A stretch of 28,475 nucleotides of DNA from CAHJWO01 sp964245885 (GCA_964245885.1 CAXTOX010000045.1:1-28475), one strand, 5' to 3'; positions 1-8,140 are shown, counted from the first letter of the stretch. Program-made: numbers and translations. Notes: generated from the sequence alone by a model not told the origin.

Positions 1-18
1 CGGAGAGCCATCCCTACC
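1..18 (-). repeat. REP-like 30-mer, truncated by window edge
   Basis: Read on the minus strand, this gives GGTAGGG, five variable bases, then TCTCCG. That is the first 18 positions of the REP-like consensus GGTAGGG-N5-TCTCCGA-N8-AAA seen at both ends of the elements at 2622-3092 and 14706-14811. The remaining 12 positions would lie outside the window. It sits downstream of the minus-strand gene at 142-573, so it is in the same kind of position (3' end of a gene) as the other copies. Confidence 0.6.
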
Positions 19-141
19 TATTGTTGACGACGCCTGCGGGGGGCCTGCTTCTCACACGCTTTCTAATGGGCAAGAGCCAAGACTCGGGTTCGTACCCTGC
101 TGTCGGTTCTCGCCGTCGATCCCGTGCCGGACGACGAGACT

Positions 142-573
142 TCAGCCCCACCGCTCTACGAGCAGCCTTAGCTCATCGACCAGCGCCTCGATCTTTTTGA
201 GATCCTTGCGCCGGCCCGCGAGCGGTTTCACGTCGAGCGTGCGCAGCAGCATCGTCATGTCGCGCAGGTCGTAGAGCCGGCTGTTAGCGGGGCCGGCGTT
301 GCGTGCGCCCGGCCGGCCGGGAGCCTGCTTCTTGTCGTCCGCCATCATCTGCTGCTCCCCTGCTCTGGCGACGCGTTCGCGCAGGCGGATGATCTCCATG
401 TCGATGCGTTTGGCGTAGTGCTGTGAGGCCGTGCGAAGCGTCTTGCGCAACGCATCAAGCTCCTCCACGGCCGACTTGTACGGGGACGCCTGCACGTGCC
501 CGCTCGACGACGGCCGCGACGCGTCAGCCGTCAGAGGGTTGGCACCGTTGGCGGCAGCGGACTCCTTCTTCAT
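142..573 (-). CDS. hypothetical protein, charged and probably helical
   Basis: This 143-residue ORF is read away from mnmG and is not recognised as a known family. The first 30 residues are low complexity (Ala, Ser, Pro, Asn). Residues 33-72 are rich in Glu, Arg and Leu with heptad-like spacing (EELDALRKTLRTASQHYAKR and following), suggesting a coiled coil. A Gly/Pro/Gln linker leads to a second helical block (RLYDLRDMTMLLRTLDV, then KKIEALVDELRLLVERWG). There is no signal peptide, membrane segment or cysteine cluster. ATG at 573 follows no strong ribosome binding site. It is divergent from mnmG, with about 180 bp between. The helical, well-structured C-terminus and the lack of a competing ORF argue that it is real; the function is unknown. 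Confidence 0.55.
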   Translation of the reverse strand: MKKESAAANGANPLTADASRPSSSGHVQASPYKSAVEELDALRKTLRTASQHYAKRIDMEIIRLRERVARAGEQQMMADDKKQAPGRPGARNAGPANSRLYDLRDMTMLLRTLDVKPLAGRRKDLKKIEALVDELRLLVERWG

Positions 574-709
574 CGGTCAATGACAGGGACGCGGCATGGC
601 GCGGCGATCTTCGCGGGTGCGCGGCACTGGCGCAACTGCGCTTTCCATGCGAATGATGGTTACGTTCATCAAGACATCTTCTTCGAGGTAACGTTCACCT
701 TTACGGTTG

Positions 710-729
710 CGAAAATTGGGAAATTTTCG
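710..729. promoter_or_regulatory. AT-rich palindrome upstream of mnmG
   Basis: CGAAAATT and AATTTTCG form a perfect 8-bp inverted repeat around GGGA, ending 22 bp before the mnmG start. It stands out as an AT-rich island in a GC-rich divergent intergenic region (574-751). It could be an operator or a leader hairpin. No convincing -35/-10 pair was identified. Confidence 0.35.
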
Positions 730-751
730 TCACGCCGCGTTGCCTGACGCC

Positions 752-2626
752 ATGTTCACCTTCCCCAAAACCTACGACGTGCTTGTCATCGGCGCGGGCC
801 ATGCCGGGATCGAAGCGGCTCTCGCAGCCGCCCGCTCGGGCTGCGAGACGGCGATGCTCACGCAGAACCTCGATTCCATCGGCCAGATGTCGTGCAACCC
901 GGCCGTGGGCGGCTTGGCGAAGGGCCACATGGTCCGCGAGATCGACGCGCTCGGCGGGATCATGGGCATCAACACCGACGCCACCGCCATCCAGTGCCGG
1001 GTCCTCAACGCTTCCAAGGGGCCGAGTGTGCGCGGGCCACGCGCGCAGTGCGACAAGAAGGCGTACCAGTTCCGGCTCAAGGCCGTGTGCGAATCGCAGG
1101 AACGGCTCGATCTCCACCAAGGCAATGCGGCCCGGCTGGTTCTCAACGTCACGGGCGACCGGGCGGAGGGCGTCGAGACGGCGCTCGGTGTGCGGCTGCG
1201 GGCGCGGACGGTCGTGGTGACCACGGGGACGTTCATGCGCGGCCTGCTGCACGTCGGCCAGCAGAACCAGTCCGGCGGGCGCATGGGCGACGCGGCCAGC
1301 ACGCTCAGCGACAGCCTGCGCGAACTCGGCTTCGAGATCGGCCGCTTCAAGACCGGCACGCCCTGCCGTCTCAACGGACGGTCCATCGACTTTTCCCGGT
1401 GCGAACTCCACCCGGGCGACGATCCGCCGCCGGCGTTTTCGTTCTGGCCCGAGCGGCTGGCGGAGCGCGGCCCGCACGATCTGTTCACCCTGAACGACTG
1501 GCGCGACGGCGTGTTCCACGTGGAACAACTCCCCTGTTGGACCACGCACACCAACGAGCGCACTCACCAGATCATCCGCGATAACCTCGACCGGTCGCCG
1601 ATGTACTCCGGGCGGATCGAAGGCATCGGCCCGCGCTACTGCCCTTCCATCGAGGACAAGGTCGTGAGGTTCGCCGAGAAGACGAGCCACCAGCTTTTCC
1701 TGGAACCGGAAGGGCGGCACACGCGCGAATATTACGTGAACGGCATCTCGACGAGCCTGCCCTACGAGGTGCAACTGGCGTTTGTCCAGACGGTGCCCGG
1801 GTTGGAGCGTGCGGAGATCATCCGGCCGGGGTATGCGGTCGAGTACGATTACTGTCCGCCGACGCAGTTGCAGCCGACCCTGGAGACCAAGCGGGTCGAG
1901 AACCTGTATTTCGCCGGGCAGATCAACGGCACCAGCGGTTATGAGGAAGCCGCGGCGCAGGGGATTGTCGCGGGGATCAACGCGGCGCGGCGCGCTCTCG
2001 GCGGCGGGCCGTTCGTGCTCGGGCGCGCGGAGGCCTATATCGGCGTGCTCATCGACGATCTCGTCACCAAAGGCACCAACGAACCGTACCGGATGTTCAC
2101 CAGCCGCGCCGAACACCGGCTCCTGTTGCGCGCGGACAATGCCGACGTGCGTCTCACGGCCCGCGCGCGGGAACTCGGCCTGATTGACGACGCGATGTGG
2201 GCGCGCCACCGCGAAAAGCTGGTTTGCCTGGAAGCCGCGCGGGGTTGGGCGGCGACGGCGAAGCACGCTGGTCTCCGCCTCGAGGGCTGGCTGCGCCGAC
2301 CGGAGAACGATTGGCGAACCCTGCCCAGCGAGCTGCGCAGGGACGCTGAATTCTCGGCGGAGATCTGGGGACAGGTGGAGACCGACCTGCGTTACGAGGG
2401 GTACATCCGCCGCCAGGAAGTGGGCGTGGAACGTGCCCGCGGTTTGGAGAGCAAGCTGATCCCGGTGGGGATCGATTATGCGTCCATCGGCGGGTTGCGA
2501 ACGGAAGCGCGGCAGAAGCTGGCGCACATCGCGCCGGCTAATCTCGGCCAGGCGAGCCGCATCAGCGGCGTGACGCCGGCAGACATCGCGCTGCTGGCGG
2601 TGTGGGTGGAACGCACCTCAAGGTAG
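752..2626 (+). CDS. mnmG: tRNA uridine-5-carboxymethylaminomethyl modification enzyme MnmG (GidA)
   Basis: MnmG is the FAD-dependent partner of MnmE; together they install the aminomethyl or carboxymethylaminomethyl group on wobble U34 of certain tRNAs in the cytoplasm. The 624-residue product has the usual family length. The FAD-binding Rossmann motif GAGHAGIEAA is at residues 14-23, followed by GGLAKGHMVREIDALGG and NASKGPSVRGPRAQCDKKAY. Both family signatures are present (GPRYCPSIEDKVVRF, and AGQINGTSGYEEAAAQG continuing to NA). The start at 752 is preferred over an upstream in-frame codon at 707 because the Rossmann fold begins at the normal distance from it. The stop codon TAG lies inside the REP-like repeat that begins at 2622. 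A perfect parS-like palindrome is embedded at 1512-1527. mnmG is often close to the replication origin in bacteria; no mnmE, rsmG, parA or parB is visible here. Confidence 0.97.
   Translation: MFTFPKTYDVLVIGAGHAGIEAALAAARSGCETAMLTQNLDSIGQMSCNPAVGGLAKGHMVREIDALGGIMGINTDATAIQCRVLNASKGPSVRGPRAQCDKKAYQFRLKAVCESQERLDLHQGNAARLVLNVTGDRAEGVETALGVRLRARTVVVTTGTFMRGLLHVGQQNQSGGRMGDAASTLSDSLRELGFEIGRFKTGTPCRLNGRSIDFSRCELHPGDDPPPAFSFWPERLAERGPHDLFTLNDWRDGVFHVEQLPCWTTHTNERTHQIIRDNLDRSPMYSGRIEGIGPRYCPSIEDKVVRFAEKTSHQLFLEPEGRHTREYYVNGISTSLPYEVQLAFVQTVPGLERAEIIRPGYAVEYDYCPPTQLQPTLETKRVENLYFAGQINGTSGYEEAAAQGIVAGINAARRALGGGPFVLGRAEAYIGVLIDDLVTKGTNEPYRMFTSRAEHRLLLRADNADVRLTARARELGLIDDAMWARHREKLVCLEAARGWAATAKHAGLRLEGWLRRPENDWRTLPSELRRDAEFSAEIWGQVETDLRYEGYIRRQEVGVERARGLESKLIPVGIDYASIGGLRTEARQKLAHIAPANLGQASRISGVTPADIALLAVWVERTSR
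1512..1527. other. parS: parS-like centromere site (perfect palindrome)
   Basis: TGTTCCACGTGGAACA is a perfect 16-bp palindrome that fits the conserved bacterial parS consensus (TGTTnCACGTGnAACA) bound by ParB. It lies within the mnmG coding sequence, where it encodes part of VFHVEQ. Related but imperfect sites are at 7578-7593 and 12132-12147. parS sites cluster near origins, which suits the mnmG neighbourhood. Confidence 0.8.
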
Positions 2627-3092
2627 GGTCACCTCTCCGAGGCAATCCAAAGTTGGTTTAGAGCCTATCCGGTGATTCCAGGCGCATTTTCTGCCGCCGC
2701 TGCCGGGGCTGTGGTGGATGGCCGTTTTCCCCGGAGCTCACGCCCCGGGCTAACCTCTTGCGCCCCTGCCGGGGCTAAAGACCTCTCTGCACCACCCTGT
2801 TCTCCTCCGCCCCTGCCGGGGCTAGGTGCCTGTCTGAACCTCCCTGTTTTCTGCCGCTCCTGCCCGGGGCGAAATACCGATCGGCATCTCCCTGTTTTCA
2901 GCCCCGGCAGGGGCGCAAGAGTTTAGCCCGGGGCGTGAGCCCCGGGGAAAAACGGCCCTTCGGCATAGCCCCAGCAGGGGCGACAGAAAACCCACGCGGA
3001 TATCCGGGCATAGGCACTTAGATGACCGTGCTCGGGGTCCAGCGTTTCTCACGCCCGCAAAGTTTGGATTGCCTCGGAGAGGCAACCCTACC
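2622..3092. repeat. composite palindromic element with REP-like ends
   Basis: This 471-bp non-coding block separates the convergent mnmG and glycosyltransferase genes. Its two ends are inverted 30-mers (2622-2651 and 3063-3092) identical at 28 of 30 positions and matching GGTAGGG-N5-TCTCCGA-N8-AAA; each can form a short hairpin with a TCC loop. Inside are a second, inner inverted repeat of about 57 bp (2720-2776 against 2900-2957) and at least six degenerate copies of the GC-rich palindrome GCCCCTGCCGGGGCT (for example near 2694, 2762, 2811 and reversed at 2900 and 2967). The terminal repeats supply the TAG stop codons of both flanking genes. No ORF inside looks genuine. It probably also stops transcription from both sides. 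Confidence 0.8.
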
Positions 3093-4299
3093 TCAAATGG
3101 CTGGCGGCCGTGAAAAGCAGCCGTGCGGAGTCCTCCCAGCGGAACCCCTTCACGAACTCCCGGCCGGCTGCGCCCATCCGTGAGCGCAACACGGGGTCTA
3201 CCAGCAGCCGTGCGATGGCAACAGCCAGTCCCTTGAGATCATCCTCGGGCACGAGGAACGCGGTTTGTCCGTCGATCACCGCCTCCGCCACGCCGCCGGA
3301 ACGAAACGCCACGGCGGGTTTCCCGTAGCACGCCGCTTCCAAAAACGAGATGCCAAACCCCTCCACGCTTCGCGCCAAAGTCCGGCTCGCCTGCGCGTAC
3401 AACGTGCAGTTTGCGTACGCCTCCGCGAGCGCCCGGTCGTCCAAGGCTCCGAGAAATTCACATTGCACCCCGCCGGTGCGGCAAGCCTCCTCGATCTCCG
3501 CCCGGTACGCTGCGTCCCCGACGCCGACGGTCTGGTAGACCACCCGTGCGCGCAGAGCGTCGGGCAACAACGCCAGCGCCCGGGCAACCTCCCGTTGACC
3601 CTTGCGCGGGTGCAGCCGCGCCACCGTGAGCACGCGCCAGGGTTCGTTGTCCCCACTGGTTCCGTCGCCGAAGGCCGCCTGGTTCGTGAACACCGCCGGC
3701 AACGCGCAAGGGGCCACGATGATCTCCGCGCCCTTCGGCAGCAAACCGCTTTCCCTTGCCGTCGCGGCCGTGTACCGCGAACACGCTCCGAACGCTCCGG
3801 TCCGCGCGTAGTACCTCCGCGCGAGCCATCGCCAGAGCGGGCTGCGCGCAAACCTCAGGACCTCCGAGCCATGAAAGAACACGAGCGTCCGACGGGCCGG
3901 AACAATCCCCAACAGATCGAACCAGAAAAAAATCATCTGCGCGCCGACGCTTATCACCAGGACGGGATGCCGCCGCAGATCCCGCCGCCGCCGCCACCAG
4001 CCACGCGCCAAGGACCACAAACCACGCGGGGTCAGCCGGCCATCGGACGAAAACCAAACCACGGCCGGTTGGGCGGACGATTCTGCTTTGCCGTCCGACG
4101 ATCCGTTTGTCAGGCCAGGATGGCTTTCCACATGACGATCCGCCGCCCACACCTCCGAGGGAAAACCCTGCGCTCGCGCGGCGGCTGCCACCTCGTGCAC
4201 GTAGACCGCTACCCCGCCTCGGAAAGGAAGATATTCGTGCGTGACGATGATCGCAGACCGGGACGGTCCGGCGGAATTCTCTTCCCAAAAGGCTGCCAT
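3088..4299 (-). CDS. GT4-family glycosyltransferase
   Basis: This 403-residue GT-B glycosyltransferase would transfer a sugar from an activated nucleotide donor to a lipid or glycan acceptor. The N-terminal acceptor domain starts with IIVTHEYLPFRGGVAVYVHEVA, the GG-containing loop typical of GT4 enzymes, and has HGSEVLRF near residue 143. The donor domain shows VARLHPRKGQ (R228 and K233 in the usual phosphate-contact positions) and the EX7E motif EGFGISFLE (E313, E321), then GKPAVAF and GGVAEAV. Residues 60-80 are a low-complexity insertion. The last codon and the TAG stop fall in the REP-like repeat that ends at 3092. It is divergent from the ACP-dehydratase gene. Donor and acceptor cannot be named from the sequence. 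Confidence 0.88.
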   Translation of the reverse strand: MAAFWEENSAGPSRSAIIVTHEYLPFRGGVAVYVHEVAAAARAQGFPSEVWAADRHVESHPGLTNGSSDGKAESSAQPAVVWFSSDGRLTPRGLWSLARGWWRRRRDLRRHPVLVISVGAQMIFFWFDLLGIVPARRTLVFFHGSEVLRFARSPLWRWLARRYYARTGAFGACSRYTAATARESGLLPKGAEIIVAPCALPAVFTNQAAFGDGTSGDNEPWRVLTVARLHPRKGQREVARALALLPDALRARVVYQTVGVGDAAYRAEIEEACRTGGVQCEFLGALDDRALAEAYANCTLYAQASRTLARSVEGFGISFLEAACYGKPAVAFRSGGVAEAVIDGQTAFLVPEDDLKGLAVAIARLLVDPVLRSRMGAAGREFVKGFRWEDSARLLFTAASHLR

Positions 4300-4303
4300 G
4301 TGT

Positions 4304-4323
4304 TTACAAAAGCATTACAAAAG
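4304..4323. promoter_or_regulatory. two direct repeats TTACAAAAG at 11-bp spacing
   Basis: TTACAAAAG occurs at 4304-4312 and 4315-4323, one helical turn apart, directly upstream of the minus-strand glycosyltransferase start at 4299. They form an AT-rich patch in the 160-bp divergent region shared with the ACP-dehydratase gene. The arrangement suggests a binding site or a promoter element, but no consensus promoter could be assigned. Confidence 0.3.
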
Positions 4324-4459
4324 TTTTGAAGCGGAAGTACGTTGAGGCGCGTACCAGATCATACTACATCGCATCGTTGCCAAGGGAACTGCCTTGCCGT
4401 ACCGTCGGCTCTCGTTCCAGGCTTGAGTCCCTTTCCCCCATCGTGTAAATCATCGCCGC

Positions 4460-5362
4460 ATGTCAGCACTGACTGAGCAGGACCTCCAAAACATCAAGAC
4501 CGCCCTGAAGCGTTGCAGCCCGGAAACGGTGGAAGCTGCCATCCGCTTCCGCAGCACCCACGATCTGGAGGCGTTGCCGACTGTGGTTTACGGGATCATC
4601 GAGCGGCACCTGCCGCCGGAGAACACCCGCAGCTTGGCCGACGCGGGCGACGACACGCGGCTCATCGAAGATTTGGGCATCGACTCGCTCACCCTGCTGG
4701 AGATCGTGCTGACCATTGAGGAGACCATCGGGATCTCCGTCGAGAACGAAGAGTTGCGCGACATCCGCACTTTGGGCGAGGTGAAGACTTTCATCGTCCG
4801 CAAAATTTCGGCCGGCAGCGCCGACCCGGCGGAGGCGGTCACCAAGGTGAAACGCTACAGCCGCGACGAAATCCTCGCGCGCCTGCCGCAGCAACTTCCT
4901 TTTTTCTTCCTCGACGAGGCCGAAATTGAGAGGGACACCGTGCGCGCCAGCTATCTGGTGCGCGGCGACGAGGCGTTCCTGGAGGGGCACTTCAAGGACA
5001 ACCCGATCATGCCGGCAGCGATTGTTTTCGAGGCCATCGGGCAGGCTGCTTGCCTGTGGGTGCTCGACTGCGCGCCGGAACAGCTTCACACGGAACTGCA
5101 ATCCAACGAGGTGCTCTTCGCGTCGATGGAGGAGGCGCACGTTTACCGCCCCGCCCGCCCCGGCGACCGGATCGAGATGGAAGCGACGCTGGTGCGGCTG
5201 CGTGCGCCCTTGGCGATCTTCCGCGGTACGGCGACGTTGCGCGGTGAGAAATTCGCCCGGATCGAGCACCTTACCCTGGCGTTCGGTGAGGAGGTCGCCG
5301 GACACCTGGACGAACGGGAGCATGCCGCCGCCGAAGCGACGGCGGCACCGGCCCCGGCATAA
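4460..5362 (+). CDS. acyl carrier protein fused to FabA/FabZ-like 3-hydroxyacyl-ACP dehydratase
   Basis: This 300-residue protein joins two fatty-acid-synthesis functions that are normally separate. Residues about 40-115 are an acyl carrier domain with the phosphopantetheine site DLGIDSLTLLE (Ser76). Residues about 130-280 are a hotdog-fold dehydratase with FLEGHFKDNPIMPAAIVFEA, containing the expected catalytic His177 and Glu191. The dehydratase would remove water from a 3-hydroxyacyl chain, possibly one carried on its own carrier domain. The N-terminal 35 residues are helical and unassigned, and the C-terminal tail is an Ala/Pro run. A ketosynthase gene follows after 45 bp and an SDR after that, so the three probably form one transcript for a dedicated acyl chain. 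It is an accessory system rather than the housekeeping fabZ, judging by the fusion. Confidence 0.88.
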   Translation: MSALTEQDLQNIKTALKRCSPETVEAAIRFRSTHDLEALPTVVYGIIERHLPPENTRSLADAGDDTRLIEDLGIDSLTLLEIVLTIEETIGISVENEELRDIRTLGEVKTFIVRKISAGSADPAEAVTKVKRYSRDEILARLPQQLPFFFLDEAEIERDTVRASYLVRGDEAFLEGHFKDNPIMPAAIVFEAIGQAACLWVLDCAPEQLHTELQSNEVLFASMEEAHVYRPARPGDRIEMEATLVRLRAPLAIFRGTATLRGEKFARIEHLTLAFGEEVAGHLDEREHAAAEATAAPAPA

Positions 5363-5407
5363 ATTGGGGTGGCGGCGGCCGGCAGGTTGGCGGAGAATAG
5401 CCCGCCT

Positions 5408-6679
5408 ATGAAGCGCGTCGTCATCACCGGGCTGGGATTTGTCACCAGCATCGGCAACAGTCGCGCGGAGGTCAGCCGCAGCCTCCGCGAAACCAGAACG
5501 GGCGTCGAACTTTTTCCCGAGTTCGCGGACGATCCCAACATCCCCGTCAAGCTGGCGGGCACGGTGAAGGAGTTTTCCTTCCCGACCACCGAGTTCGAGG
5601 ATTGGACGTTCCCCTCGCACTACAAGATTTCGCGCGAGACCCTGCGGCCCATGACGCCGAACGCGCTCTACGCGTACTTCGCCATGCGCCAGGCTATCGA
5701 CGACGCGCGGCTCTCGCCCGAGCAGGTTTCCGATCCCACCACGGGACTGATGTGCGCGAGCGGCGGCTCGATGTGGATGGCTTACAGCAGCCTGGACACC
5801 ATCGTCAAACGCGGCGTGATGAAGACGCCGCCCATGTCGATCATCAACTCGATCCCCGGCTCGCTTTACATCAATCTCGTGCCGGCGTTCCGGATCAAGG
5901 GCGCGAGCCTCGGGTTGTCGAGCGCGTGCTCTTCGTCGGCGCACGCGCTGGGACTTGCGACGGACCTCATCCGCACCGGGCAGCAGAAGCGGGTGTTCGT
6001 CGTCGGGGCGGAGGACTGCAACAAGTTTTCCATCCTGCCGTTCGCGACGGTGCGGGCGTTGAGCGTGCAGACCGACCCGGAGAAGTCACCCTGCGCGTTC
6101 GACAAGAAGCGCGACGGCTTCGTGGGCACAGGCGGGGCGGCGGTGCTCGTCGTGGAGGAACTCGAACACGCCCGGGAACGCGGCGCGGAAGAGAACATCT
6201 ACGCGGAAGTGCTCGGCTGGGGGCAAGCTTCGGACGGCTACAACGTGCTCGCGCCGGACCCCGGCGGCGACGGTCTTTCGCGAGCGATGACGATGGCGCT
6301 GGGCGACGCCAAGGTATCGACCGGGCAGATCGAGTACATCAACGCGCATGCGACCTCGACGCCGTTCGGCGACGCGTCCGAGATCAACGCGATCAAGAGC
6401 GTGTTCCCGGAAGGCGGCCGGCCGCTGGTCAGTTCCACGAAGAGCCTGACTGGCCACGGATTGTCCCTAGCTGGCGCGATGGAAGCGGCGTTCTGCTGCG
6501 TGAATCTGCGGGAGGGCTTCGTGCCGGTGTCCGCGCACATTACGGAGTTGGACCCGATGTGTGAGGGGGTGCCGGTGATCACGAAGCCCGTCGACCTCGC
6601 GCCGAAGATCCTCATGAACAATTCCAGCGGGTTCGGCGGCACCAACGTGGCGGCGGTGTTGCGCGAGTGGCAACCATAG
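5408..6679 (+). CDS. beta-ketoacyl-ACP synthase (FabF/KAS II-like)
   Basis: The enzyme would elongate an acyl chain by decarboxylative Claisen condensation with malonyl-ACP in the cytoplasm. From the ATG at 5408 it has 423 residues, close to the FabF length. The N-terminus KRVVITGLGFVTSIGN is typical. The nucleophile is Cys174 in LSSACSSSAHA; the two active-site histidines are His314 (INAHATSTPFGD) and His350 (SSTKSLTGHGLSLAGA, with Lys345), giving a complete C-H-H triad. NNSSGFGGTNVAAVLR closes the fold. GGAG lies about 13 bases before the start. An in-frame upstream start at 5369 would only add an unconserved extension. It sits between the ACP-dehydratase and SDR genes. The triad rules out a chain-length-factor-like inactive homologue. 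Confidence 0.92.
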   Translation: MKRVVITGLGFVTSIGNSRAEVSRSLRETRTGVELFPEFADDPNIPVKLAGTVKEFSFPTTEFEDWTFPSHYKISRETLRPMTPNALYAYFAMRQAIDDARLSPEQVSDPTTGLMCASGGSMWMAYSSLDTIVKRGVMKTPPMSIINSIPGSLYINLVPAFRIKGASLGLSSACSSSAHALGLATDLIRTGQQKRVFVVGAEDCNKFSILPFATVRALSVQTDPEKSPCAFDKKRDGFVGTGGAAVLVVEELEHARERGAEENIYAEVLGWGQASDGYNVLAPDPGGDGLSRAMTMALGDAKVSTGQIEYINAHATSTPFGDASEINAIKSVFPEGGRPLVSSTKSLTGHGLSLAGAMEAAFCCVNLREGFVPVSAHITELDPMCEGVPVITKPVDLAPKILMNNSSGFGGTNVAAVLREWQP

Positions 6680-6716
6680 GTCCCATGTGATCCAGGGTCC
6701 TGTTTTCTGAAGGTCG

Positions 6717-7568
6717 ATGGAATCTCCGCGCGTTTTCCTCACCGGGGCAAGTGCCGGGATCGGACTGGCGACCGCCCAGGCTCTCTCGGCGGCGGGTTGC
6801 GAGGTTTGGGGAACTTCCCGCGACACCACCCGGCTGCCTGGTGACCTGCCGGGGTTTCACCCGATCGCGCTCGACTTCGATGACCTCGCCTCGGTTGAAG
6901 CGGTCTTCCAGCGGGCGCTGGCCGGGGCAGGCGGACGCTTTCATGCCCTCATCAACAACGCCGGCGGCGGATGGTTCGGTCCGGGCGCGGAAATCCCACC
7001 GGAGGAACTCCAAGCTCAGTTCGGCTCGCTCGCGTTCGGGCCGATGACGCTGATCCGGCTGGCGGTGCCGAGCCTGCGGACGCAACCCGATGGACTTGTC
7101 ATCAACGTCACTTCTCTCGCCGCCCGGCTGCCGCTGCCCTTTGGTGCGGCGTACAGCGCGGCCAAGGCGGCGTTGAGCGTGTTCACCGCGGCCTTGCAGA
7201 TGGAGGAAAACGCGCCGACCCGTCCGGGTGAGCACCGCGTGCGGTTCGTCGACTTGCAGCCGGGGGACATCAACACGGGGTTCAACCGCGCGATGCGCTA
7301 CTGGCACAAACTGGACGATCCCGCCGACCCCGTGGCGGCGGCGGTGCGCGGGTCGTTGAAAGCCAGCGACCGCAGCATGGCGGGCGCACCATCGCCGCAA
7401 GAGGTCGCCCGCGTTATCTGCCGGCTCGTGACGGAGCGCCCGACGGCGGCCCGGCGGGCGTTGCGGACGGTGGGTAACTTCTGGCAGGCCGTGGGAGGGC
7501 CGCTGGCCTATCGTCTTCTGCCGCGCCGGCTCATGCTCTGGACCGTGCGGAAGAATTGCGGACTTTGA
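6717..7568 (+). CDS. short-chain dehydrogenase/reductase
   Basis: This is a 283-residue classical SDR with the cofactor motif TGASAGIG (residues 10-17), NNAG (80-83), the catalytic Ser133 and the Y146-SAA-K150 pair. It would reduce or oxidise a carbonyl/hydroxyl with NAD(P)(H). Its place directly after ACP-dehydratase and ketosynthase suggests that it could be the missing 3-ketoacyl reductase of that set, though it is longer than FabG (about 245) because of an extended C-terminus (LLPRRLMLWTVRKN) that may sit at the membrane. The start ATG at 6717 is 37 bp after the ketosynthase stop. The gene ends 10 bp before a parS-like palindrome and faces a convergent gene. Substrate unknown. Confidence 0.88.
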   Translation: MESPRVFLTGASAGIGLATAQALSAAGCEVWGTSRDTTRLPGDLPGFHPIALDFDDLASVEAVFQRALAGAGGRFHALINNAGGGWFGPGAEIPPEELQAQFGSLAFGPMTLIRLAVPSLRTQPDGLVINVTSLAARLPLPFGAAYSAAKAALSVFTAALQMEENAPTRPGEHRVRFVDLQPGDINTGFNRAMRYWHKLDDPADPVAAAVRGSLKASDRSMAGAPSPQEVARVICRLVTERPTAARRALRTVGNFWQAVGGPLAYRLLPRRLMLWTVRKNCGL

Positions 7569-7577
7569 CCGGGCGTG

Positions 7578-7593
7578 TGTTCCATGTGGAACA
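7578..7593. other. parS-like site, one central mismatch
   Basis: TGTTCCATGTGGAACA differs from the perfect site at 1512-1527 only by C to T in the centre (CATGTG instead of CACGTG). It lies between the convergent SDR and membrane-protein genes and is not constrained by coding. Flanking GGCGTG and CACGCC extend the symmetry, so it could instead act as a transcription terminator hairpin. Confidence 0.5.
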
Positions 7594-7651
7594 CGCCTCC
7601 TTGACGCAAAACGGTTCTTCCAAGCGCGTGCGGTTGCCCCGCTTGGCGCGG

Positions 7652-7668
7652 ATCACGGCACCCGTGAT
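7652..7668. terminator. hairpin between convergent genes
   Basis: ATCACGG and CCGTGAT form a perfect 7-bp stem with a CAC loop, followed on the plus strand by TTTG. It covers the TGA stop of the minus-strand reading frame that ends at 7653 and lies 84 bp after the SDR stop. A weak bidirectional terminator is the simplest reading; there is no long T run. Confidence 0.35.
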
Positions 7669-8107
7669 TTGACGAATTGGAGAGCACTGCTCGTCTGCGC
7701 CGCACGCCACAGCAGGTAAGCCGCGCCGATGGCGGAGAGAAAGAAATCCAACCGCCGCGCGCCCCGAGGCCGAGGGTAGCCATCCAAGACGCGAATGCCC
7801 CGAAGAGCAGCACGACCAAAGCCAAGAAGATCCTCGCCGCGACACCGGAGTGTTTCGTGACGCCGGTCGTCACGTTGCGCACAGCGTCGGCGTACAAGGC
7901 CCCTCGCCAGAGACGCCCCGCGATGATCACTTGGTCGCCATCGGAGATCGACAACGGGGAACCACTGGAAAACTGCATCTGCCGCTGGTCGACCCGGAAC
8001 AACGCGATGTAGGTGGTGCTCACCGCACCGTTGTTCCCGCCGCTCACGCGGCTGGTGTTCTGGCAATGGCCGGCGATCCCCCACGCGGTTTCCATGAAGC
8101 AGACCAC
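7653..8107 (-). CDS. small membrane protein, apparently frameshifted
   Basis: The frame starting at GTG 8107 (or ATG 8095) encodes a small soluble part (ISDGDQVIIAGRLWRGALYA, OB-fold-like in appearance) and a membrane helix (IFLALVVLLFGAFASWMATL). In that frame it then runs into low-quality sequence and overlaps the SDR gene. In another minus-strand frame the same place continues as LDFFLSAIGAAYLLWRAA, a second membrane helix, and stops at 7653, before the SDR gene. A one-base shift near 7755-7775 would join the two into one protein of about 150 residues with two helices. It may be a pseudogene, a sequencing error or a recoded gene. It follows the aminotransferase stop by 33 bp on the same strand. 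No family is recognised. Confidence 0.45.
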
Positions 8108-8140
8108 AACATACCGCGACGGTCCCGGGTCGGGCGAGCT

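Noticed and set aside
701..2527. Long minus-strand ORF of 608 codons opposite mnmG
   Set aside because: It is the shadow of mnmG: composition is Arg/His/Ala-rich, without any domain, and mnmG has both family signatures in the other strand.
2672..3085. Two ORFs of 84-87 codons with Pro/Gly/Arg-rich repeats
   Set aside because: They translate the GC-rich palindromes of the composite element and mirror each other on opposite strands.
4463..5944. Minus-strand ORF of 493 codons opposite the ACP-dehydratase and ketosynthase genes
   Set aside because: Shadow ORF in GC-rich DNA, spanning two unrelated real genes, with shadow-type Arg/Gly/Asp composition.
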